Assembly: GCF_012221945.1 (NCBI RefSeq)
Contig: NZ_CP032549.1
Location: forward strand, 310,001-374,000
Source of the DNA: Glutamicibacter mishrai
GTDB lineage: Bacteria; Actinomycetota; Actinomycetes; Actinomycetales; Micrococcaceae
DNA: 64,000 nt
Direction: 5' to 3'
Shown piece after piece: positions 51,445 to 60,283 of this stretch (the stretch's first letter is position 1; every line of letters begins with the position of its first letter). Under the pieces are notes generated by a model, which made no database searches, was not told the origin of the DNA, and saw only the letters and a program-made list of their open reading frames with translations. The position numbers and the translations under genes are program-made.

Positions 51445-52179
51445 TTAATAAACCACTGGATTCTCTGGGTTGGTCACGTCGATGGTGGTCTTCGACGCAT
51501 ACTCTTTGTTCAATTCCTTGACAAAGATTTTTGCGACCTCGTTTTTCAGTGCCGCCTTCGAAGCATCGCCCCAAATCAGGGTGCGCTTCTTAGGCAACAG
51601 CAGTTCAGCGAAACCTGCCTTGGACAGTGAGGCAGTAGAAACCTCTTTGAGCACCGAAGCATCAACTGTGCTCAAGATACCAGTGAGCAATTTGAACTTC
51701 TCGGGGTCCTTGGTTTCATCGCTGGCTTTGATCTTCGGCAACTTCGTCTTGTCGTTCTTGCCCAAGGTGCGAAGCTTCTTGCCGATATCGGATACGAGGT
51801 ATTCCTTATCGCCGTCAACCAAAATAGCGACGGGGACTGCCTCAATTACTTCCACCACCAAGGTGTTGGGCATTTGAGCCTTGACGACCACTTGGTCAAT
51901 GGCCGGCTGGTTTCCCAGCAGTTCTTGCACCTTTGATTCGGAGATCCGAGGCAATGGCGTTCCCTTGAGCGGTTCCAAAGACTCGGTCAATTTGCCAGCA
52001 TTGACCAGTTTGGTTCCAGTGACCTCGATTTTCTTCGCCGCTAGCACGGGAGAAAAACTCAGTATCAACACCGCAATGAGGCTCAACACCACGATGCAAG
52101 CGGCAATAATGATCAGGAGCTTGCGTCGCTTCTTCTCTGGACTTTCTGGAAGTTCTACGACTTTTGCTTCTTCACCCAT
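51445..52179 (-). CDS. ftsQ: Cell division protein FtsQ
   Basis: A bitopic divisome protein, 244 residues: a short cytoplasmic part, one membrane helix (about 21-42, LLIIIAACIVVLSLIAVLILSF), then the POTRA domain (LAAKKIEVTGTKLVNAGKLTESLEPLKGTPLPRIS) and the FtsQ beta domain. It lies between murC and ftsZ as usual. An AAGGTG ribosome site precedes the ATG by five bases. Confidence 0.94.
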   Translation of the reverse strand: MGEEAKVVELPESPEKKRRKLLIIIAACIVVLSLIAVLILSFSPVLAAKKIEVTGTKLVNAGKLTESLEPLKGTPLPRISESKVQELLGNQPAIDQVVVKAQMPNTLVVEVIEAVPVAILVDGDKEYLVSDIGKKLRTLGKNDKTKLPKIKASDETKDPEKFKLLTGILSTVDASVLKEVSTASLSKAGFAELLLPKKRTLIWGDASKAALKNEVAKIFVKELNKEYASKTTIDVTNPENPVVY

Positions 52180-52240
52180 GGAACACCTTGTTTGGTTGAT
52201 ACGACCAACGTCAGTGGTCTACGACAATTTCGAGTTGCGA

Positions 52241-53638
52241 TTAGCTCAGTGACGCCACGATCTGCGGACCCAGCGCGGTGACATCCCCGGCGCCGATGGT
52301 CATGACCACGTCTCCCGGTTCGGCCTGTTCAACAATATGAGCGACGGCACCTGCCGGACTCAGCACATGTGATGGGACCTCAACGCGGGATGCGATCAAT
52401 TCGCTGGTGACGCCTTCAATTGGTTCTTCGCGCGCAGGATAGATCTCCAGCACGGCTACCGAATCGGCCAGGGACAGAGCCTTGGCGAATTCGCGGTAGA
52501 ACTCCTTGGTGCGGCTGAACAGGTGTGGCTGGAACACCACATGAAGGTGCCCCTCCCCGGCTACAGTGCGACCGGCAGAAAGCGCGGCAAGGACTTCTGT
52601 TGGATGATGGGCGTAGTCATCGTAGACCCGTACATCCCCCACATTGCCTTTGAACTCGAAGCGGCGTGCCGCACCCGAGAAGCTCGCAAGTGCCTTGAGA
52701 GCTTCGTCGACGTCCAGCCCAGCATCGATGCCCACCGACAGCGCCGCCGTCGCATTGAGCAGGTTGTGCTGGCCGGGAACTGCCAGGTCCAGGGTGTAGC
52801 TCTGGCCGCTGCCCCACTCAACGAGCGCGGAGAACCGGCCGTCCTCGGTGGCTTGGGCCTGCGAAAGCCTGCGGTCGGCGTGGTCGCTGAAGCCGTAGGT
52901 CTGGACGCGAAGGTCGCTGCGTTCGTGGCGCATCTTTCGGGCAAGCTCGTTGGCTCCGGGATCATCGGCGCAGCAGATGAGCAGGCCGTCTTCTGGAAGC
53001 AGGCGCGCAAAATCCACAAAGGCCTGGTGCACGGCTTCTTCGGTGCCGTAGTGATCGAGGTGGTCGGCTTCCACGTTGGTCACGATGATGACATCAGGAC
53101 GGTAGTTCAGGAATGAGGCATCCGACTCGTCGGCCTCTGCCACGAAGTATCCACCTTCACCCAACTCGGCATTGGTGCCCAGGCTCGGGATATTTGCTCC
53201 CACTGCGAAACTAGGGCGCGCGCCGACTGCCTTGAGCATGTGCGCGGTCAACGACGTGGTAGTGGTCTTGCCGTGGGTGCCGGCGATGGTGACGATCTTC
53301 TCGTGGCCGCGCATGGTTGCTTCGAGGCCTTCGGAGCGGTGCAGGATTTTCAGACCGCGGCGAACCGCTTCGTCGTACTCAGGGTTGCCGGGCTTGATGA
53401 TCGAGGAGATCACCACAGTTTCCGCGTCGCCCAGGTTGGCCGCGTCGTAGCCGATCTCGATGCGTGCGCCGCGCTGGCGCAAACCTTCGAGCACTGGCAG
53501 GTCCTTGGCATCAGTTCCTGAAACTTCCAGACCGTAGTCCAGCAACAAGCGAGCTACTGCTGAAACACCGACACCGCCAACTCCCATGAGATGTACTTTG
53601 CCGAGTTCAGCTTGCAGTTCGTTGGCGCGCAATGCCAT
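52241..53638 (-). CDS. murC: UDP-N-acetylmuramate--L-alanine ligase
   Basis: Adds L-Ala to UDP-MurNAc in the cytoplasm. I start at 53638 (MALRANELQAELGKVHLMGVGGVGVSAVARLL, 465 residues) since GGAAGG lies eight bases upstream; a frame to 53686 would overlap murG. The ATP site is TIAGTHGKTTTTSL, followed by VTNVEADHLDHYG and YDDYAHHPTEV. The murG stop lies four bases upstream, so the pair is tightly coupled. Confidence 0.97.
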   Translation of the reverse strand: MALRANELQAELGKVHLMGVGGVGVSAVARLLLDYGLEVSGTDAKDLPVLEGLRQRGARIEIGYDAANLGDAETVVISSIIKPGNPEYDEAVRRGLKILHRSEGLEATMRGHEKIVTIAGTHGKTTTTSLTAHMLKAVGARPSFAVGANIPSLGTNAELGEGGYFVAEADESDASFLNYRPDVIIVTNVEADHLDHYGTEEAVHQAFVDFARLLPEDGLLICCADDPGANELARKMRHERSDLRVQTYGFSDHADRRLSQAQATEDGRFSALVEWGSGQSYTLDLAVPGQHNLLNATAALSVGIDAGLDVDEALKALASFSGAARRFEFKGNVGDVRVYDDYAHHPTEVLAALSAGRTVAGEGHLHVVFQPHLFSRTKEFYREFAKALSLADSVAVLEIYPAREEPIEGVTSELIASRVEVPSHVLSPAGAVAHIVEQAEPGDVVMTIGAGDVTALGPQIVASLS

Positions 53639-53642
53639 TGTT

Positions 53643-54764
53643 CTAGCCTTCCTGACCCGCACCACGGCGGGTTGAAACTTCTTCAATAATCCGACGCGCC
53701 ATGATTTGTGCGGCGTCGCGCTGCCCTAGAGAGGCAGCTGCCTGAGACATCTGTTCAAGTTTATGCTGATCTTCCAGCAATTTAATGACATTTTCGGTGA
53801 TGTACGACTTGGTGAATTCATCATCCGAGACCAGCACCGCTCCCCCGGCTGCTACCAGGTCGCGGGCGTTGAGCTTCTGCTCTCCATTGCCGATAGGCAG
53901 CGGAACCAGAACAGCGGCGGTTCCAGCGACGGCCAGTTCGCACACCGTTCCGGCGCCGGAACGGCAGACCATCAAATCGGCGACAGCGTAGGCATAGTCC
54001 ATGCGGTCCACGTACTCGACCTGGGTATATCCCTCGTGGGCGAGCAGCTGGCCTTCGGCATCCAAGATCTGCTTGCCGCGACCGGTGATGTGCACGGTAT
54101 GAACGCCTGCAGCATGCAGTTCCGCCAAGGACTCGGAAATTGCGGTATTGATGCTCTGTGCGCCGGAGGATCCGCCGGTCACCAAAAGCACCGGCTTGTC
54201 GCCGCTGACCCCGAAGTACTCGCGTGCTTCACCACGAAGCTCCGTGCGGTTCATCTGCGCCACGTTGGAACGCATCGGCATGCCGACCTGTACCTCGCCT
54301 GGCAATCCGGTGTTGGCAAAAGTCGTGCCGACAAAGGCCGCGGACTTGGCCCCCAGCTTATTGGCCATGCCGGCCACGGAGTTGGCTTCGTGGACAAAGA
54401 TCGGAAGTTTCAGTTGCTTGGCAGCCAGATAGGCCGGCGTGCAGACGTACCCGCCGACACCCAACACGGCTTCGGCTCCGGACTGCTTCAGAACGCGCTT
54501 GGCTTGGTTCAGCGCAGTAATGAATCGGAATGGAAACTTCAGCAGGTCGAGGTTCAAGCTGCGCGGCATCGGCGCCTTGGGAATGAGTTCGAGCTGGTAT
54601 CCCGCTTCGGGAACCAGTTTGGTCTCCAGCCCACCGGGCGAACCAAGCGCGGTGATCTGCGCATCGGCTTGCTCTACTTTGACGGCGTCAGCAATTGCCA
54701 GCATGGGCGAGATATGACCGGCAGTTCCGCCGCCGGCCACAACAAGTCGCATTGCTTCAGTCAT
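53643..54764 (-). CDS. murG: UDP-GlcNAc:undecaprenyl-PP-MurNAc-pentapeptide transferase
   Basis: Makes lipid II on the inner face of the membrane. The 373 residues begin MRLVVAGGGTAGHISPMLAIADA, contain the membrane-association and acceptor region VLGVGGYVCTPAYLAAKQLKLPIFVHEANSVAG, and the donor site VTGGSSGAQSIN and CRSGAGTVCELAVAGTAAVLVPLP. ATG at 54764 is the frame start; a few in-frame codons later MRLVV is also possible. It precedes murC by four bases. Confidence 0.97.
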   Translation of the reverse strand: MTEAMRLVVAGGGTAGHISPMLAIADAVKVEQADAQITALGSPGGLETKLVPEAGYQLELIPKAPMPRSLNLDLLKFPFRFITALNQAKRVLKQSGAEAVLGVGGYVCTPAYLAAKQLKLPIFVHEANSVAGMANKLGAKSAAFVGTTFANTGLPGEVQVGMPMRSNVAQMNRTELRGEAREYFGVSGDKPVLLVTGGSSGAQSINTAISESLAELHAAGVHTVHITGRGKQILDAEGQLLAHEGYTQVEYVDRMDYAYAVADLMVCRSGAGTVCELAVAGTAAVLVPLPIGNGEQKLNARDLVAAGGAVLVSDDEFTKSYITENVIKLLEDQHKLEQMSQAAASLGQRDAAQIMARRIIEEVSTRRGAGQEG

Positions 54765-54861
54765 CTGGTCTTCTGCTCCTTCGTCCCGTTCCTGCGGGAT
54801 CAGTGCCCCACGTCGTCTAATCGAAGGGCTACAGCTTCACTAAGCGTGTGAACGCCACACG

Positions 54862-56106
54862 CTACTTTGCGTTATTTGGCTTAGGGGTGTTGTTCTCCAC
54901 CGAAGAATCAAAGGCGAGCTTCTGGGCCCTGGCCGATGAAAGCACAAAGCCCATGGCCAGCATGATGGCCAGCATGGCTGAACCACCGGATGAAATGAAT
55001 GGCAACGGCACGCCGATCACCGGGAGAACTCCGGTCACGGTTCCGAGGTTGACGAATGTCTGGCCGATGACCCACGACATCAGGCAGCCCATGAGGACCT
55101 TGGTGTACAGGTCGCTGGCTCGCAGGGCGATTCGGTACATGGCCAGCGCCAGGAGGATGAACATCACCAGCACGAACAGGACACCGATCAAGCCGAATTC
55201 TTCACCAAGAATGGAGAAGATGAAGTCGTTCTGCGCTTCTGGCACATACGACCATTTCATGCGTGACTGGCCTGCGCCCACGCCGAACCAACCGCCCGAG
55301 GCGAAAGCGTGCAGGCCCATGCTCGCCTGGTAGCACAGCTGGTCGCTGGGGCCGCAGTCGGTATCCAGCCAGGCCAAAACGCGCTGGCGTCGGTTGGAGG
55401 AGCCCATGACGGCCACGGACAAGCCGACCAGGCCAACAGCACCGAAACCGGCTAGCCACTTCATGCGGATGCCGCCGAGGAACATTGCCGAGGCGATGAT
55501 CATCAGCAGGACCAAGGCGGTGCCAACGTCCTTGCCGAGGACAACCAGGCCCACGATGCCAATGCCCACGGGAACGACGACCGGAATCACCAGGTGCTTC
55601 ATGTCGTGCAACAGGTGCTGCTTCTTCTCAAGCATGAATGCGGCAAAAACTGCCAACGCCAGCTTGGAGAATTCACTTGGCTGCAATCCGAGCGGACCAA
55701 TCTTGATCCAGTTTCGGTTACCGAGAACTTCGTGGCCCAGGGGCGTGAACGCCACCAGGAACAGCAGGAAGAAGGCGGCAATGGCAGATGGCCATGCCAG
55801 CCGTTTGAGGCTGGTCGGCTTGACGTACTGCATGCCGAGCATGCAAAGAATACCCACACCGGCGAACATGCCTTGGGACAGTGCGACGGTGAATCCGTCT
55901 TTGCCCTTGGCAATGGCTTCAACAGATGCAGAGGACTGCACCATCAGCACGCCGAAGATAGCGAGCACAACGGAGATGACGACGACGAGCCAATAGTCCA
56001 TGGAGGCCATGCGCCCGCTGGCGTTTTCCACGCTGCCGATCAGCTTGGCGAACCAAGGAGTTTTCTGCTTGGCGCCCGTGGACGGTCGTTGTTGCTTCAT
56101 CGCCAT
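54862..56106 (-). CDS. ftsW: Peptidoglycan glycosyltransferase FtsW
   Basis: SEDS-family polymerase of the divisome, about ten membrane helices, 414 residues. Signature segments are LGNRNWIKIGPLGLQPSEFSKLALAVFAAFML, GKDVGTALVLLMIIASAMFLGG, SGGWFGVGAGQSRMKWSYVPEAQNDFIFSILGEEFG and IGVPLPFISSGGSAML. I start at 56106 because AGGAGG lies just upstream; the frame extends to 56130. Partner transpeptidase FtsI is encoded at 61870-63684. Confidence 0.96.
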   Translation of the reverse strand: MAMKQQRPSTGAKQKTPWFAKLIGSVENASGRMASMDYWLVVVISVVLAIFGVLMVQSSASVEAIAKGKDGFTVALSQGMFAGVGILCMLGMQYVKPTSLKRLAWPSAIAAFFLLFLVAFTPLGHEVLGNRNWIKIGPLGLQPSEFSKLALAVFAAFMLEKKQHLLHDMKHLVIPVVVPVGIGIVGLVVLGKDVGTALVLLMIIASAMFLGGIRMKWLAGFGAVGLVGLSVAVMGSSNRRQRVLAWLDTDCGPSDQLCYQASMGLHAFASGGWFGVGAGQSRMKWSYVPEAQNDFIFSILGEEFGLIGVLFVLVMFILLALAMYRIALRASDLYTKVLMGCLMSWVIGQTFVNLGTVTGVLPVIGVPLPFISSGGSAMLAIMLAMGFVLSSARAQKLAFDSSVENNTPKPNNAK

Positions 56107-56149
56107 AGGTGCCTCCTGCCTCGGTGTCATCTGTTCGGTACTCGGTTGC

Positions 56150-57679
56150 CTAATTGCCTTCGTCAGCTCTATCCATCAGATCACTGACGGCGCTGATAAA
56201 TGCGTTGCCACGCTGTGCGTAGGAACTGAATTGATCCATGGACGCTGCGGCAGGCGCCATCAGCACGGTGTCACCGGGCTGTGCAATCTCGGCGGCCTTG
56301 TACACGGCGCGGGTCATCACCTGGGTTCCGCTCGGCGCGGCCCCGTCGGCATTCTGTGCTTCAGCGGTGACGTTGATGACTTCAACATCCGGCGCCTTCG
56401 AGGACAATGCCTCGATCAGGCCCGCGGTGTCGGTGCCGATGAGCAGCACCTTTGCCAGGCGGTGGGCATGCTTGGCAACCAGATCCTCGTAGTCCACGCC
56501 CTTGGACAGGCCGCCGGCGATCCACACCACCCGGGTGAAGGCTGCCAGCGACGCGTCTGCGGCGTGCGGGTTGGTGGCCTTGGAGTCGTTGATCCAGAGG
56601 ATGTCGTTCTTCCGGGCTACCGCCTGGATGCGGTGGTCCCCGGCGTCGAATCCGCTCAGGCCTTGGGCGATGGCTTCTGGCTCTACGCCGTAGGCGCGAG
56701 TCAGGGCGGCCGCGGCAGCGGCATTGGCAGCCGTGTGGCGAGGGACGATCTCGCCGATCTGGTCAAGCGGGATCAGTTCCACCGCGTTGGTCTTGCGGTC
56801 CTCGATGTAGGCGCGATCCACCAGAAGGCTTTCGACCACGCCGATCATGGATACCGAAGGCGAATCGGTGGTGAATCCGATGGCACGGCAGCCCTCGATC
56901 ACGTCAGCATTTTCAACCATGCGGATGGTGATCTCTTCTTCGGCGTTGAAGATCGCCGCAACCTGCGTGCGCTCGTAGATCTTCGCCTTGGCTGCCTTGT
57001 AGTTCTCGAAGCCGTCATGCCAATCGACGTGGTCCTCGGCGATATTCAATACCACGGAGGCCACCGGCGAAATGCTATGGGTGTAGTGCAGCTGGAAGCT
57101 TGAGAGCTCAACAGCGAAGACGTCGTAATCCACCGGTTCGCGGACCGCATCCAGAATCGGGGTGCCGACGTTGCCTACGGCGATGGCTTTCAGGCCGGCA
57201 GCCTGCAAGATCGACTCGGTCATTCCCACGGTAGTGGTCTTGCCGTTGGTGCCGGTGATCGCCAGCCACTTCGGAGCGGTATGCCCTGCGCGATTCTGGA
57301 CGCGCCAGGCAAGTTCGATGTCGCTCCAGATCTCGATGCCCGCTTCAGCGGCCTCGGCGATAACCGGGTGGCGCGGATTCCAGCCTGGCGAAACCATCAC
57401 CAGCTGGGCGTCCTGCCCATCAACCTGCGGGAGGCTGCGGACATTCTCGGTCCCCAGCAGCACCTGGTGTGCCCCGACAATCTTCAAGGTCTCGGCACGC
57501 TGCTGGTTCAGCTCATCGTTCTTGCCGTCAATGACGGTGACGATGGCGCCGAGTTCAATCAGCGTATCGGCGGCGGAGAACCCGGACAGGCCAAGTCCCG
57601 CAACCACGACGCGCAGGCCTTTCCAGTCTGCATCCCAGCTGGTTAGCGAATCCAATACTTTCTTGGCATCTGCGCTCAC
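56150..57679 (-). CDS. murD: UDP-N-acetylmuramoyl-L-alanine--D-glutamate ligase
   Basis: Adds D-Glu. The ATP site is AITGTNGKTTTVGM, with the N-terminal VVVAGLGLSGFSAADTL and WINDSKATNPHAADASLAAF in the middle. I favour the GTG at 57679, which overlaps the mraY stop by four bases (GTGA), giving 509 residues; an ATG at 57694 would add five. It is part of the coupled mur block. Confidence 0.95.
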   Translation of the reverse strand: MSADAKKVLDSLTSWDADWKGLRVVVAGLGLSGFSAADTLIELGAIVTVIDGKNDELNQQRAETLKIVGAHQVLLGTENVRSLPQVDGQDAQLVMVSPGWNPRHPVIAEAAEAGIEIWSDIELAWRVQNRAGHTAPKWLAITGTNGKTTTVGMTESILQAAGLKAIAVGNVGTPILDAVREPVDYDVFAVELSSFQLHYTHSISPVASVVLNIAEDHVDWHDGFENYKAAKAKIYERTQVAAIFNAEEEITIRMVENADVIEGCRAIGFTTDSPSVSMIGVVESLLVDRAYIEDRKTNAVELIPLDQIGEIVPRHTAANAAAAAALTRAYGVEPEAIAQGLSGFDAGDHRIQAVARKNDILWINDSKATNPHAADASLAAFTRVVWIAGGLSKGVDYEDLVAKHAHRLAKVLLIGTDTAGLIEALSSKAPDVEVINVTAEAQNADGAAPSGTQVMTRAVYKAAEIAQPGDTVLMAPAAASMDQFSSYAQRGNAFISAVSDLMDRADEGN

Positions 57680-58779
57680 AGTGCGACAACCCATTCAGAG
57701 TAGAAGAGTCCCAGGCCGGCGGCCACGAAGAGACCGGCTAGGATCCAGAAGCGGATAACGACGTTTTCCTCGGACCAGCCCGAGAGCTCGAAGTGGTGCT
57801 GCAGCGGTGCCATCTTGAACACGCGCTTGCCTCCGGAAAGCTTGAAGTAGCCCACCTGGATGATGACCGACAGGGAGATGATCACGAACAGGCCGGCGAT
57901 GACGACCAGCAGCAGCTGGGTGCGGGAAAGGATCGCGAATGCGGCAACCGCGCCGCCGATGGCCAACGATCCGGTATCGCCCATGAAGATCTTCGCAGGC
58001 TTGGCGTTGAACCACAGGAAGGCGATCAACGCGCCGGACAGGGTGGCGCCGAGCAAGGCAAGATCCTGGGGGTCGCGCACCGAGTAGCAGACATCAAGGG
58101 AATTGCTGTTGGAGCATGCCTGGTTCTGCTGCCAGATGCCCATCAGGGTGTAGGCGCCGAAAACCATGATCGAGGCACCGGTGGCCAAGCCATCCAGGCC
58201 ATCGGTGAGGTTCACTGCGTTGGTGGTGCCGGTGACGATGAAGTTCGCCCAGATGACGAACAGGATCAGTCCCAGCATCGGACCGGCGAACGCCAAATCG
58301 ATATTGCTGTCACGCAGGAAGGAGATCGCGGTGGATCCCGGAGTCAGGCCGCGCTCGTCAGGGAACTGGAGTGCCAGCACTGCGAAGCTGATGCCGATGA
58401 CGGCCTGCAGGACGATCTTCTGCCAGGCGCGCAGGCCCAGCGAACGCTTCTTGAAGATCTTGATGAAGTCATCAAGGAAGCCGACCAATCCCATGCCGCC
58501 GAAAAGCAGCAGGACCAGCAGGCCGGTGGCAGTGATGCCCGAGGAGGAACGTCCCATCAGGGCCAAAACGCCATGGGTCGCGAAGTAGGCGACGAAGACC
58601 GCCAGCACGAAGACAACGCCACCCATGGTGGGGGTGCCGGACTTCACGGCGTGCGAGTTCGGACCGTCATCACGCACGACCTGGCCGTACTGCTTCTTGG
58701 TCAGCAGCTTGATGTAGAGCGGCATTGCCACCATGGTCAGTACAAGGGCAATACCTGCCCCCAAGATCAATGCGATCAC
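57676..58779 (-). CDS. mraY: Phospho-N-acetylmuramoyl-pentapeptide-transferase
   Basis: Integral membrane enzyme making lipid I, 367 residues, ten helices. Conserved parts are GTPTMGGVVFVLAVF, VGFLDDFIKIFKKRSLGL (Asp pair), TDGLDGLATG and IFMGDTGSLAIGG, and KMAPLQHHFELSGWSE. The GTG start overlaps the murF stop by four bases, and its stop overlaps the murD start likewise. Confidence 0.97.
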   Translation of the reverse strand: MIALILGAGIALVLTMVAMPLYIKLLTKKQYGQVVRDDGPNSHAVKSGTPTMGGVVFVLAVFVAYFATHGVLALMGRSSSGITATGLLVLLLFGGMGLVGFLDDFIKIFKKRSLGLRAWQKIVLQAVIGISFAVLALQFPDERGLTPGSTAISFLRDSNIDLAFAGPMLGLILFVIWANFIVTGTTNAVNLTDGLDGLATGASIMVFGAYTLMGIWQQNQACSNSNSLDVCYSVRDPQDLALLGATLSGALIAFLWFNAKPAKIFMGDTGSLAIGGAVAAFAILSRTQLLLVVIAGLFVIISLSVIIQVGYFKLSGGKRVFKMAPLQHHFELSGWSEENVVIRFWILAGLFVAAGLGLFYSEWVVAL

Positions 58780-60233
58780 GCGTCTTCGCCTTCCTTCACG
58801 AATGCTGCGATGTCGTCGCCGAGGAAGCGCAGACCGGCCCCATTAGAGGACTTGAACAAGGCGATATCGCCTGGCTGGAGTTCCTTTTGCAGTAGTTCGC
58901 GGGCTTCATCTACGTTCTCCACGTAGTAGGCCTCGTCGCCCCAGCTGCCTTCAAGTACCGCCGAGTTGTAGGCGGGCTTGGCGCCGCGACCGACAACTAC
59001 AAGTTTTTTGATGTTCATTCGAACAGCCATGCGTCCGAGCAAATCATGCTGGTGAATGCTTTCATCACCCAGTTCGAGCATCTCGCCCAGAACCGCCCAG
59101 GTCCGGCGGCCCGGGCTGCCGTCCTCGCCCAGGCCCAGCTCGGCCAGGGTGACCAGGGCAGCGCGCATGGATTCAGGGTTGGCGTTATAGGCGTCGTTGA
59201 TGATGCTCACGCCGTCGGCGCGGTCAATGCGCTCCATGCGCCAGCGGCTGCCGGCGCTCTGCCCGTCCAGGCTGTCGGCGATGAGCTGCGGGCTGACATC
59301 CAGCGCAAACGCAGCGTTGGCGGCGGCGAGGATGTTGCTGACGTGGTGGCGGCCAAGCAGCCCTGAGGTGATCCGCTGGCTGTAGCCATCGGGGAACTGC
59401 AAGGTCAGCTGCGGCTGGCCCTGGCCATTAACGACGACGTCGCTGGCCCAGACCCCTGCGCGTGCGGGCTTTTGCTCCCCGGTTCCGAAGAAACGGACTT
59501 CCGCCGTGGCGCGCGAGTCCATGCGCGCGACGCGGGAATCCTCTGCGTTCAAAATGGCGATGCCGCTGGCATCCAGTGCCTCAACGAGTTCGCCCTTGGC
59601 CTTCTCGATGTTCTCGACTCCGCCGAATTCCCCAGCGTGCGCGGTGCCTACACAGAGCACGACACCCACCTGGGGGTGCACCATGTCGGTGAGGTAGGTC
59701 AGGTGGCCGATGCCGGTCGCGCCCATTTCGATTACGAAGAACTTGGTCTCTTCGGTGGCGTTGAAGACGGTCAGCGGCACGCCGACTTCGCCGTTGTAGG
59801 AACCGATCGGCGAAACCGTCGGTGCCACCTGGGAGAGGATTCCGGCCAGCAGATCCTTGGTGGTGGTTTTGCCGGCAGAGCCGGTGATGCCCACGACCTT
59901 GGCGTCGTTTTTGGCTTTGAGGTACTCAACGATGTGCGCTGCGATTTTGCCCATGGCTTCAACAGCGTCGTCGACGATGATCGCGGGATGCACGTCCCGG
60001 TTATCGTTATAGGTCAGCCGTTCGGCCAGGGCCAGTACGGCGCCGGCGGCCAGGGCTTTATCGATGAAGGCATGTCCATCGGAAAATTCTCCGGGCTTGG
60101 CTACAAACAAGCACCCGGCGGTGACTTCACGTGAATCCGTGGTCACAGAAGTGACCACCGTGTCGGAGGCGACTGTCGCAGTCGCTTCTCCCCCGGTGAT
60201 CTTCAAAAGGTCAGTCAAAGACAGTTCAATCAT
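58776..60233 (-). CDS. murF: UDP-N-acetylmuramoyl-tripeptide--D-alanyl-D-alanine ligase
   Basis: Adds D-Ala-D-Ala to the tripeptide precursor. The 485 residues show the ATP site GITGSAGKTTTKDLLAGIL, the GEVGVPLTVFN substrate loop and INDAYNANPESM. It lies 50 bp after murE, without overlap, and overlaps mraY by four bases. No strong ribosome site is seen at the ATG. Confidence 0.96.
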   Translation of the reverse strand: MIELSLTDLLKITGGEATATVASDTVVTSVTTDSREVTAGCLFVAKPGEFSDGHAFIDKALAAGAVLALAERLTYNDNRDVHPAIIVDDAVEAMGKIAAHIVEYLKAKNDAKVVGITGSAGKTTTKDLLAGILSQVAPTVSPIGSYNGEVGVPLTVFNATEETKFFVIEMGATGIGHLTYLTDMVHPQVGVVLCVGTAHAGEFGGVENIEKAKGELVEALDASGIAILNAEDSRVARMDSRATAEVRFFGTGEQKPARAGVWASDVVVNGQGQPQLTLQFPDGYSQRITSGLLGRHHVSNILAAANAAFALDVSPQLIADSLDGQSAGSRWRMERIDRADGVSIINDAYNANPESMRAALVTLAELGLGEDGSPGRRTWAVLGEMLELGDESIHQHDLLGRMAVRMNIKKLVVVGRGAKPAYNSAVLEGSWGDEAYYVENVDEARELLQKELQPGDIALFKSSNGAGLRFLGDDIAAFVKEGEDA

Positions 60234-60283
60234 GGCATTAAGGACTTTACACTTGAGCGGTGGTGATCGTGGTCTTGTGCCGT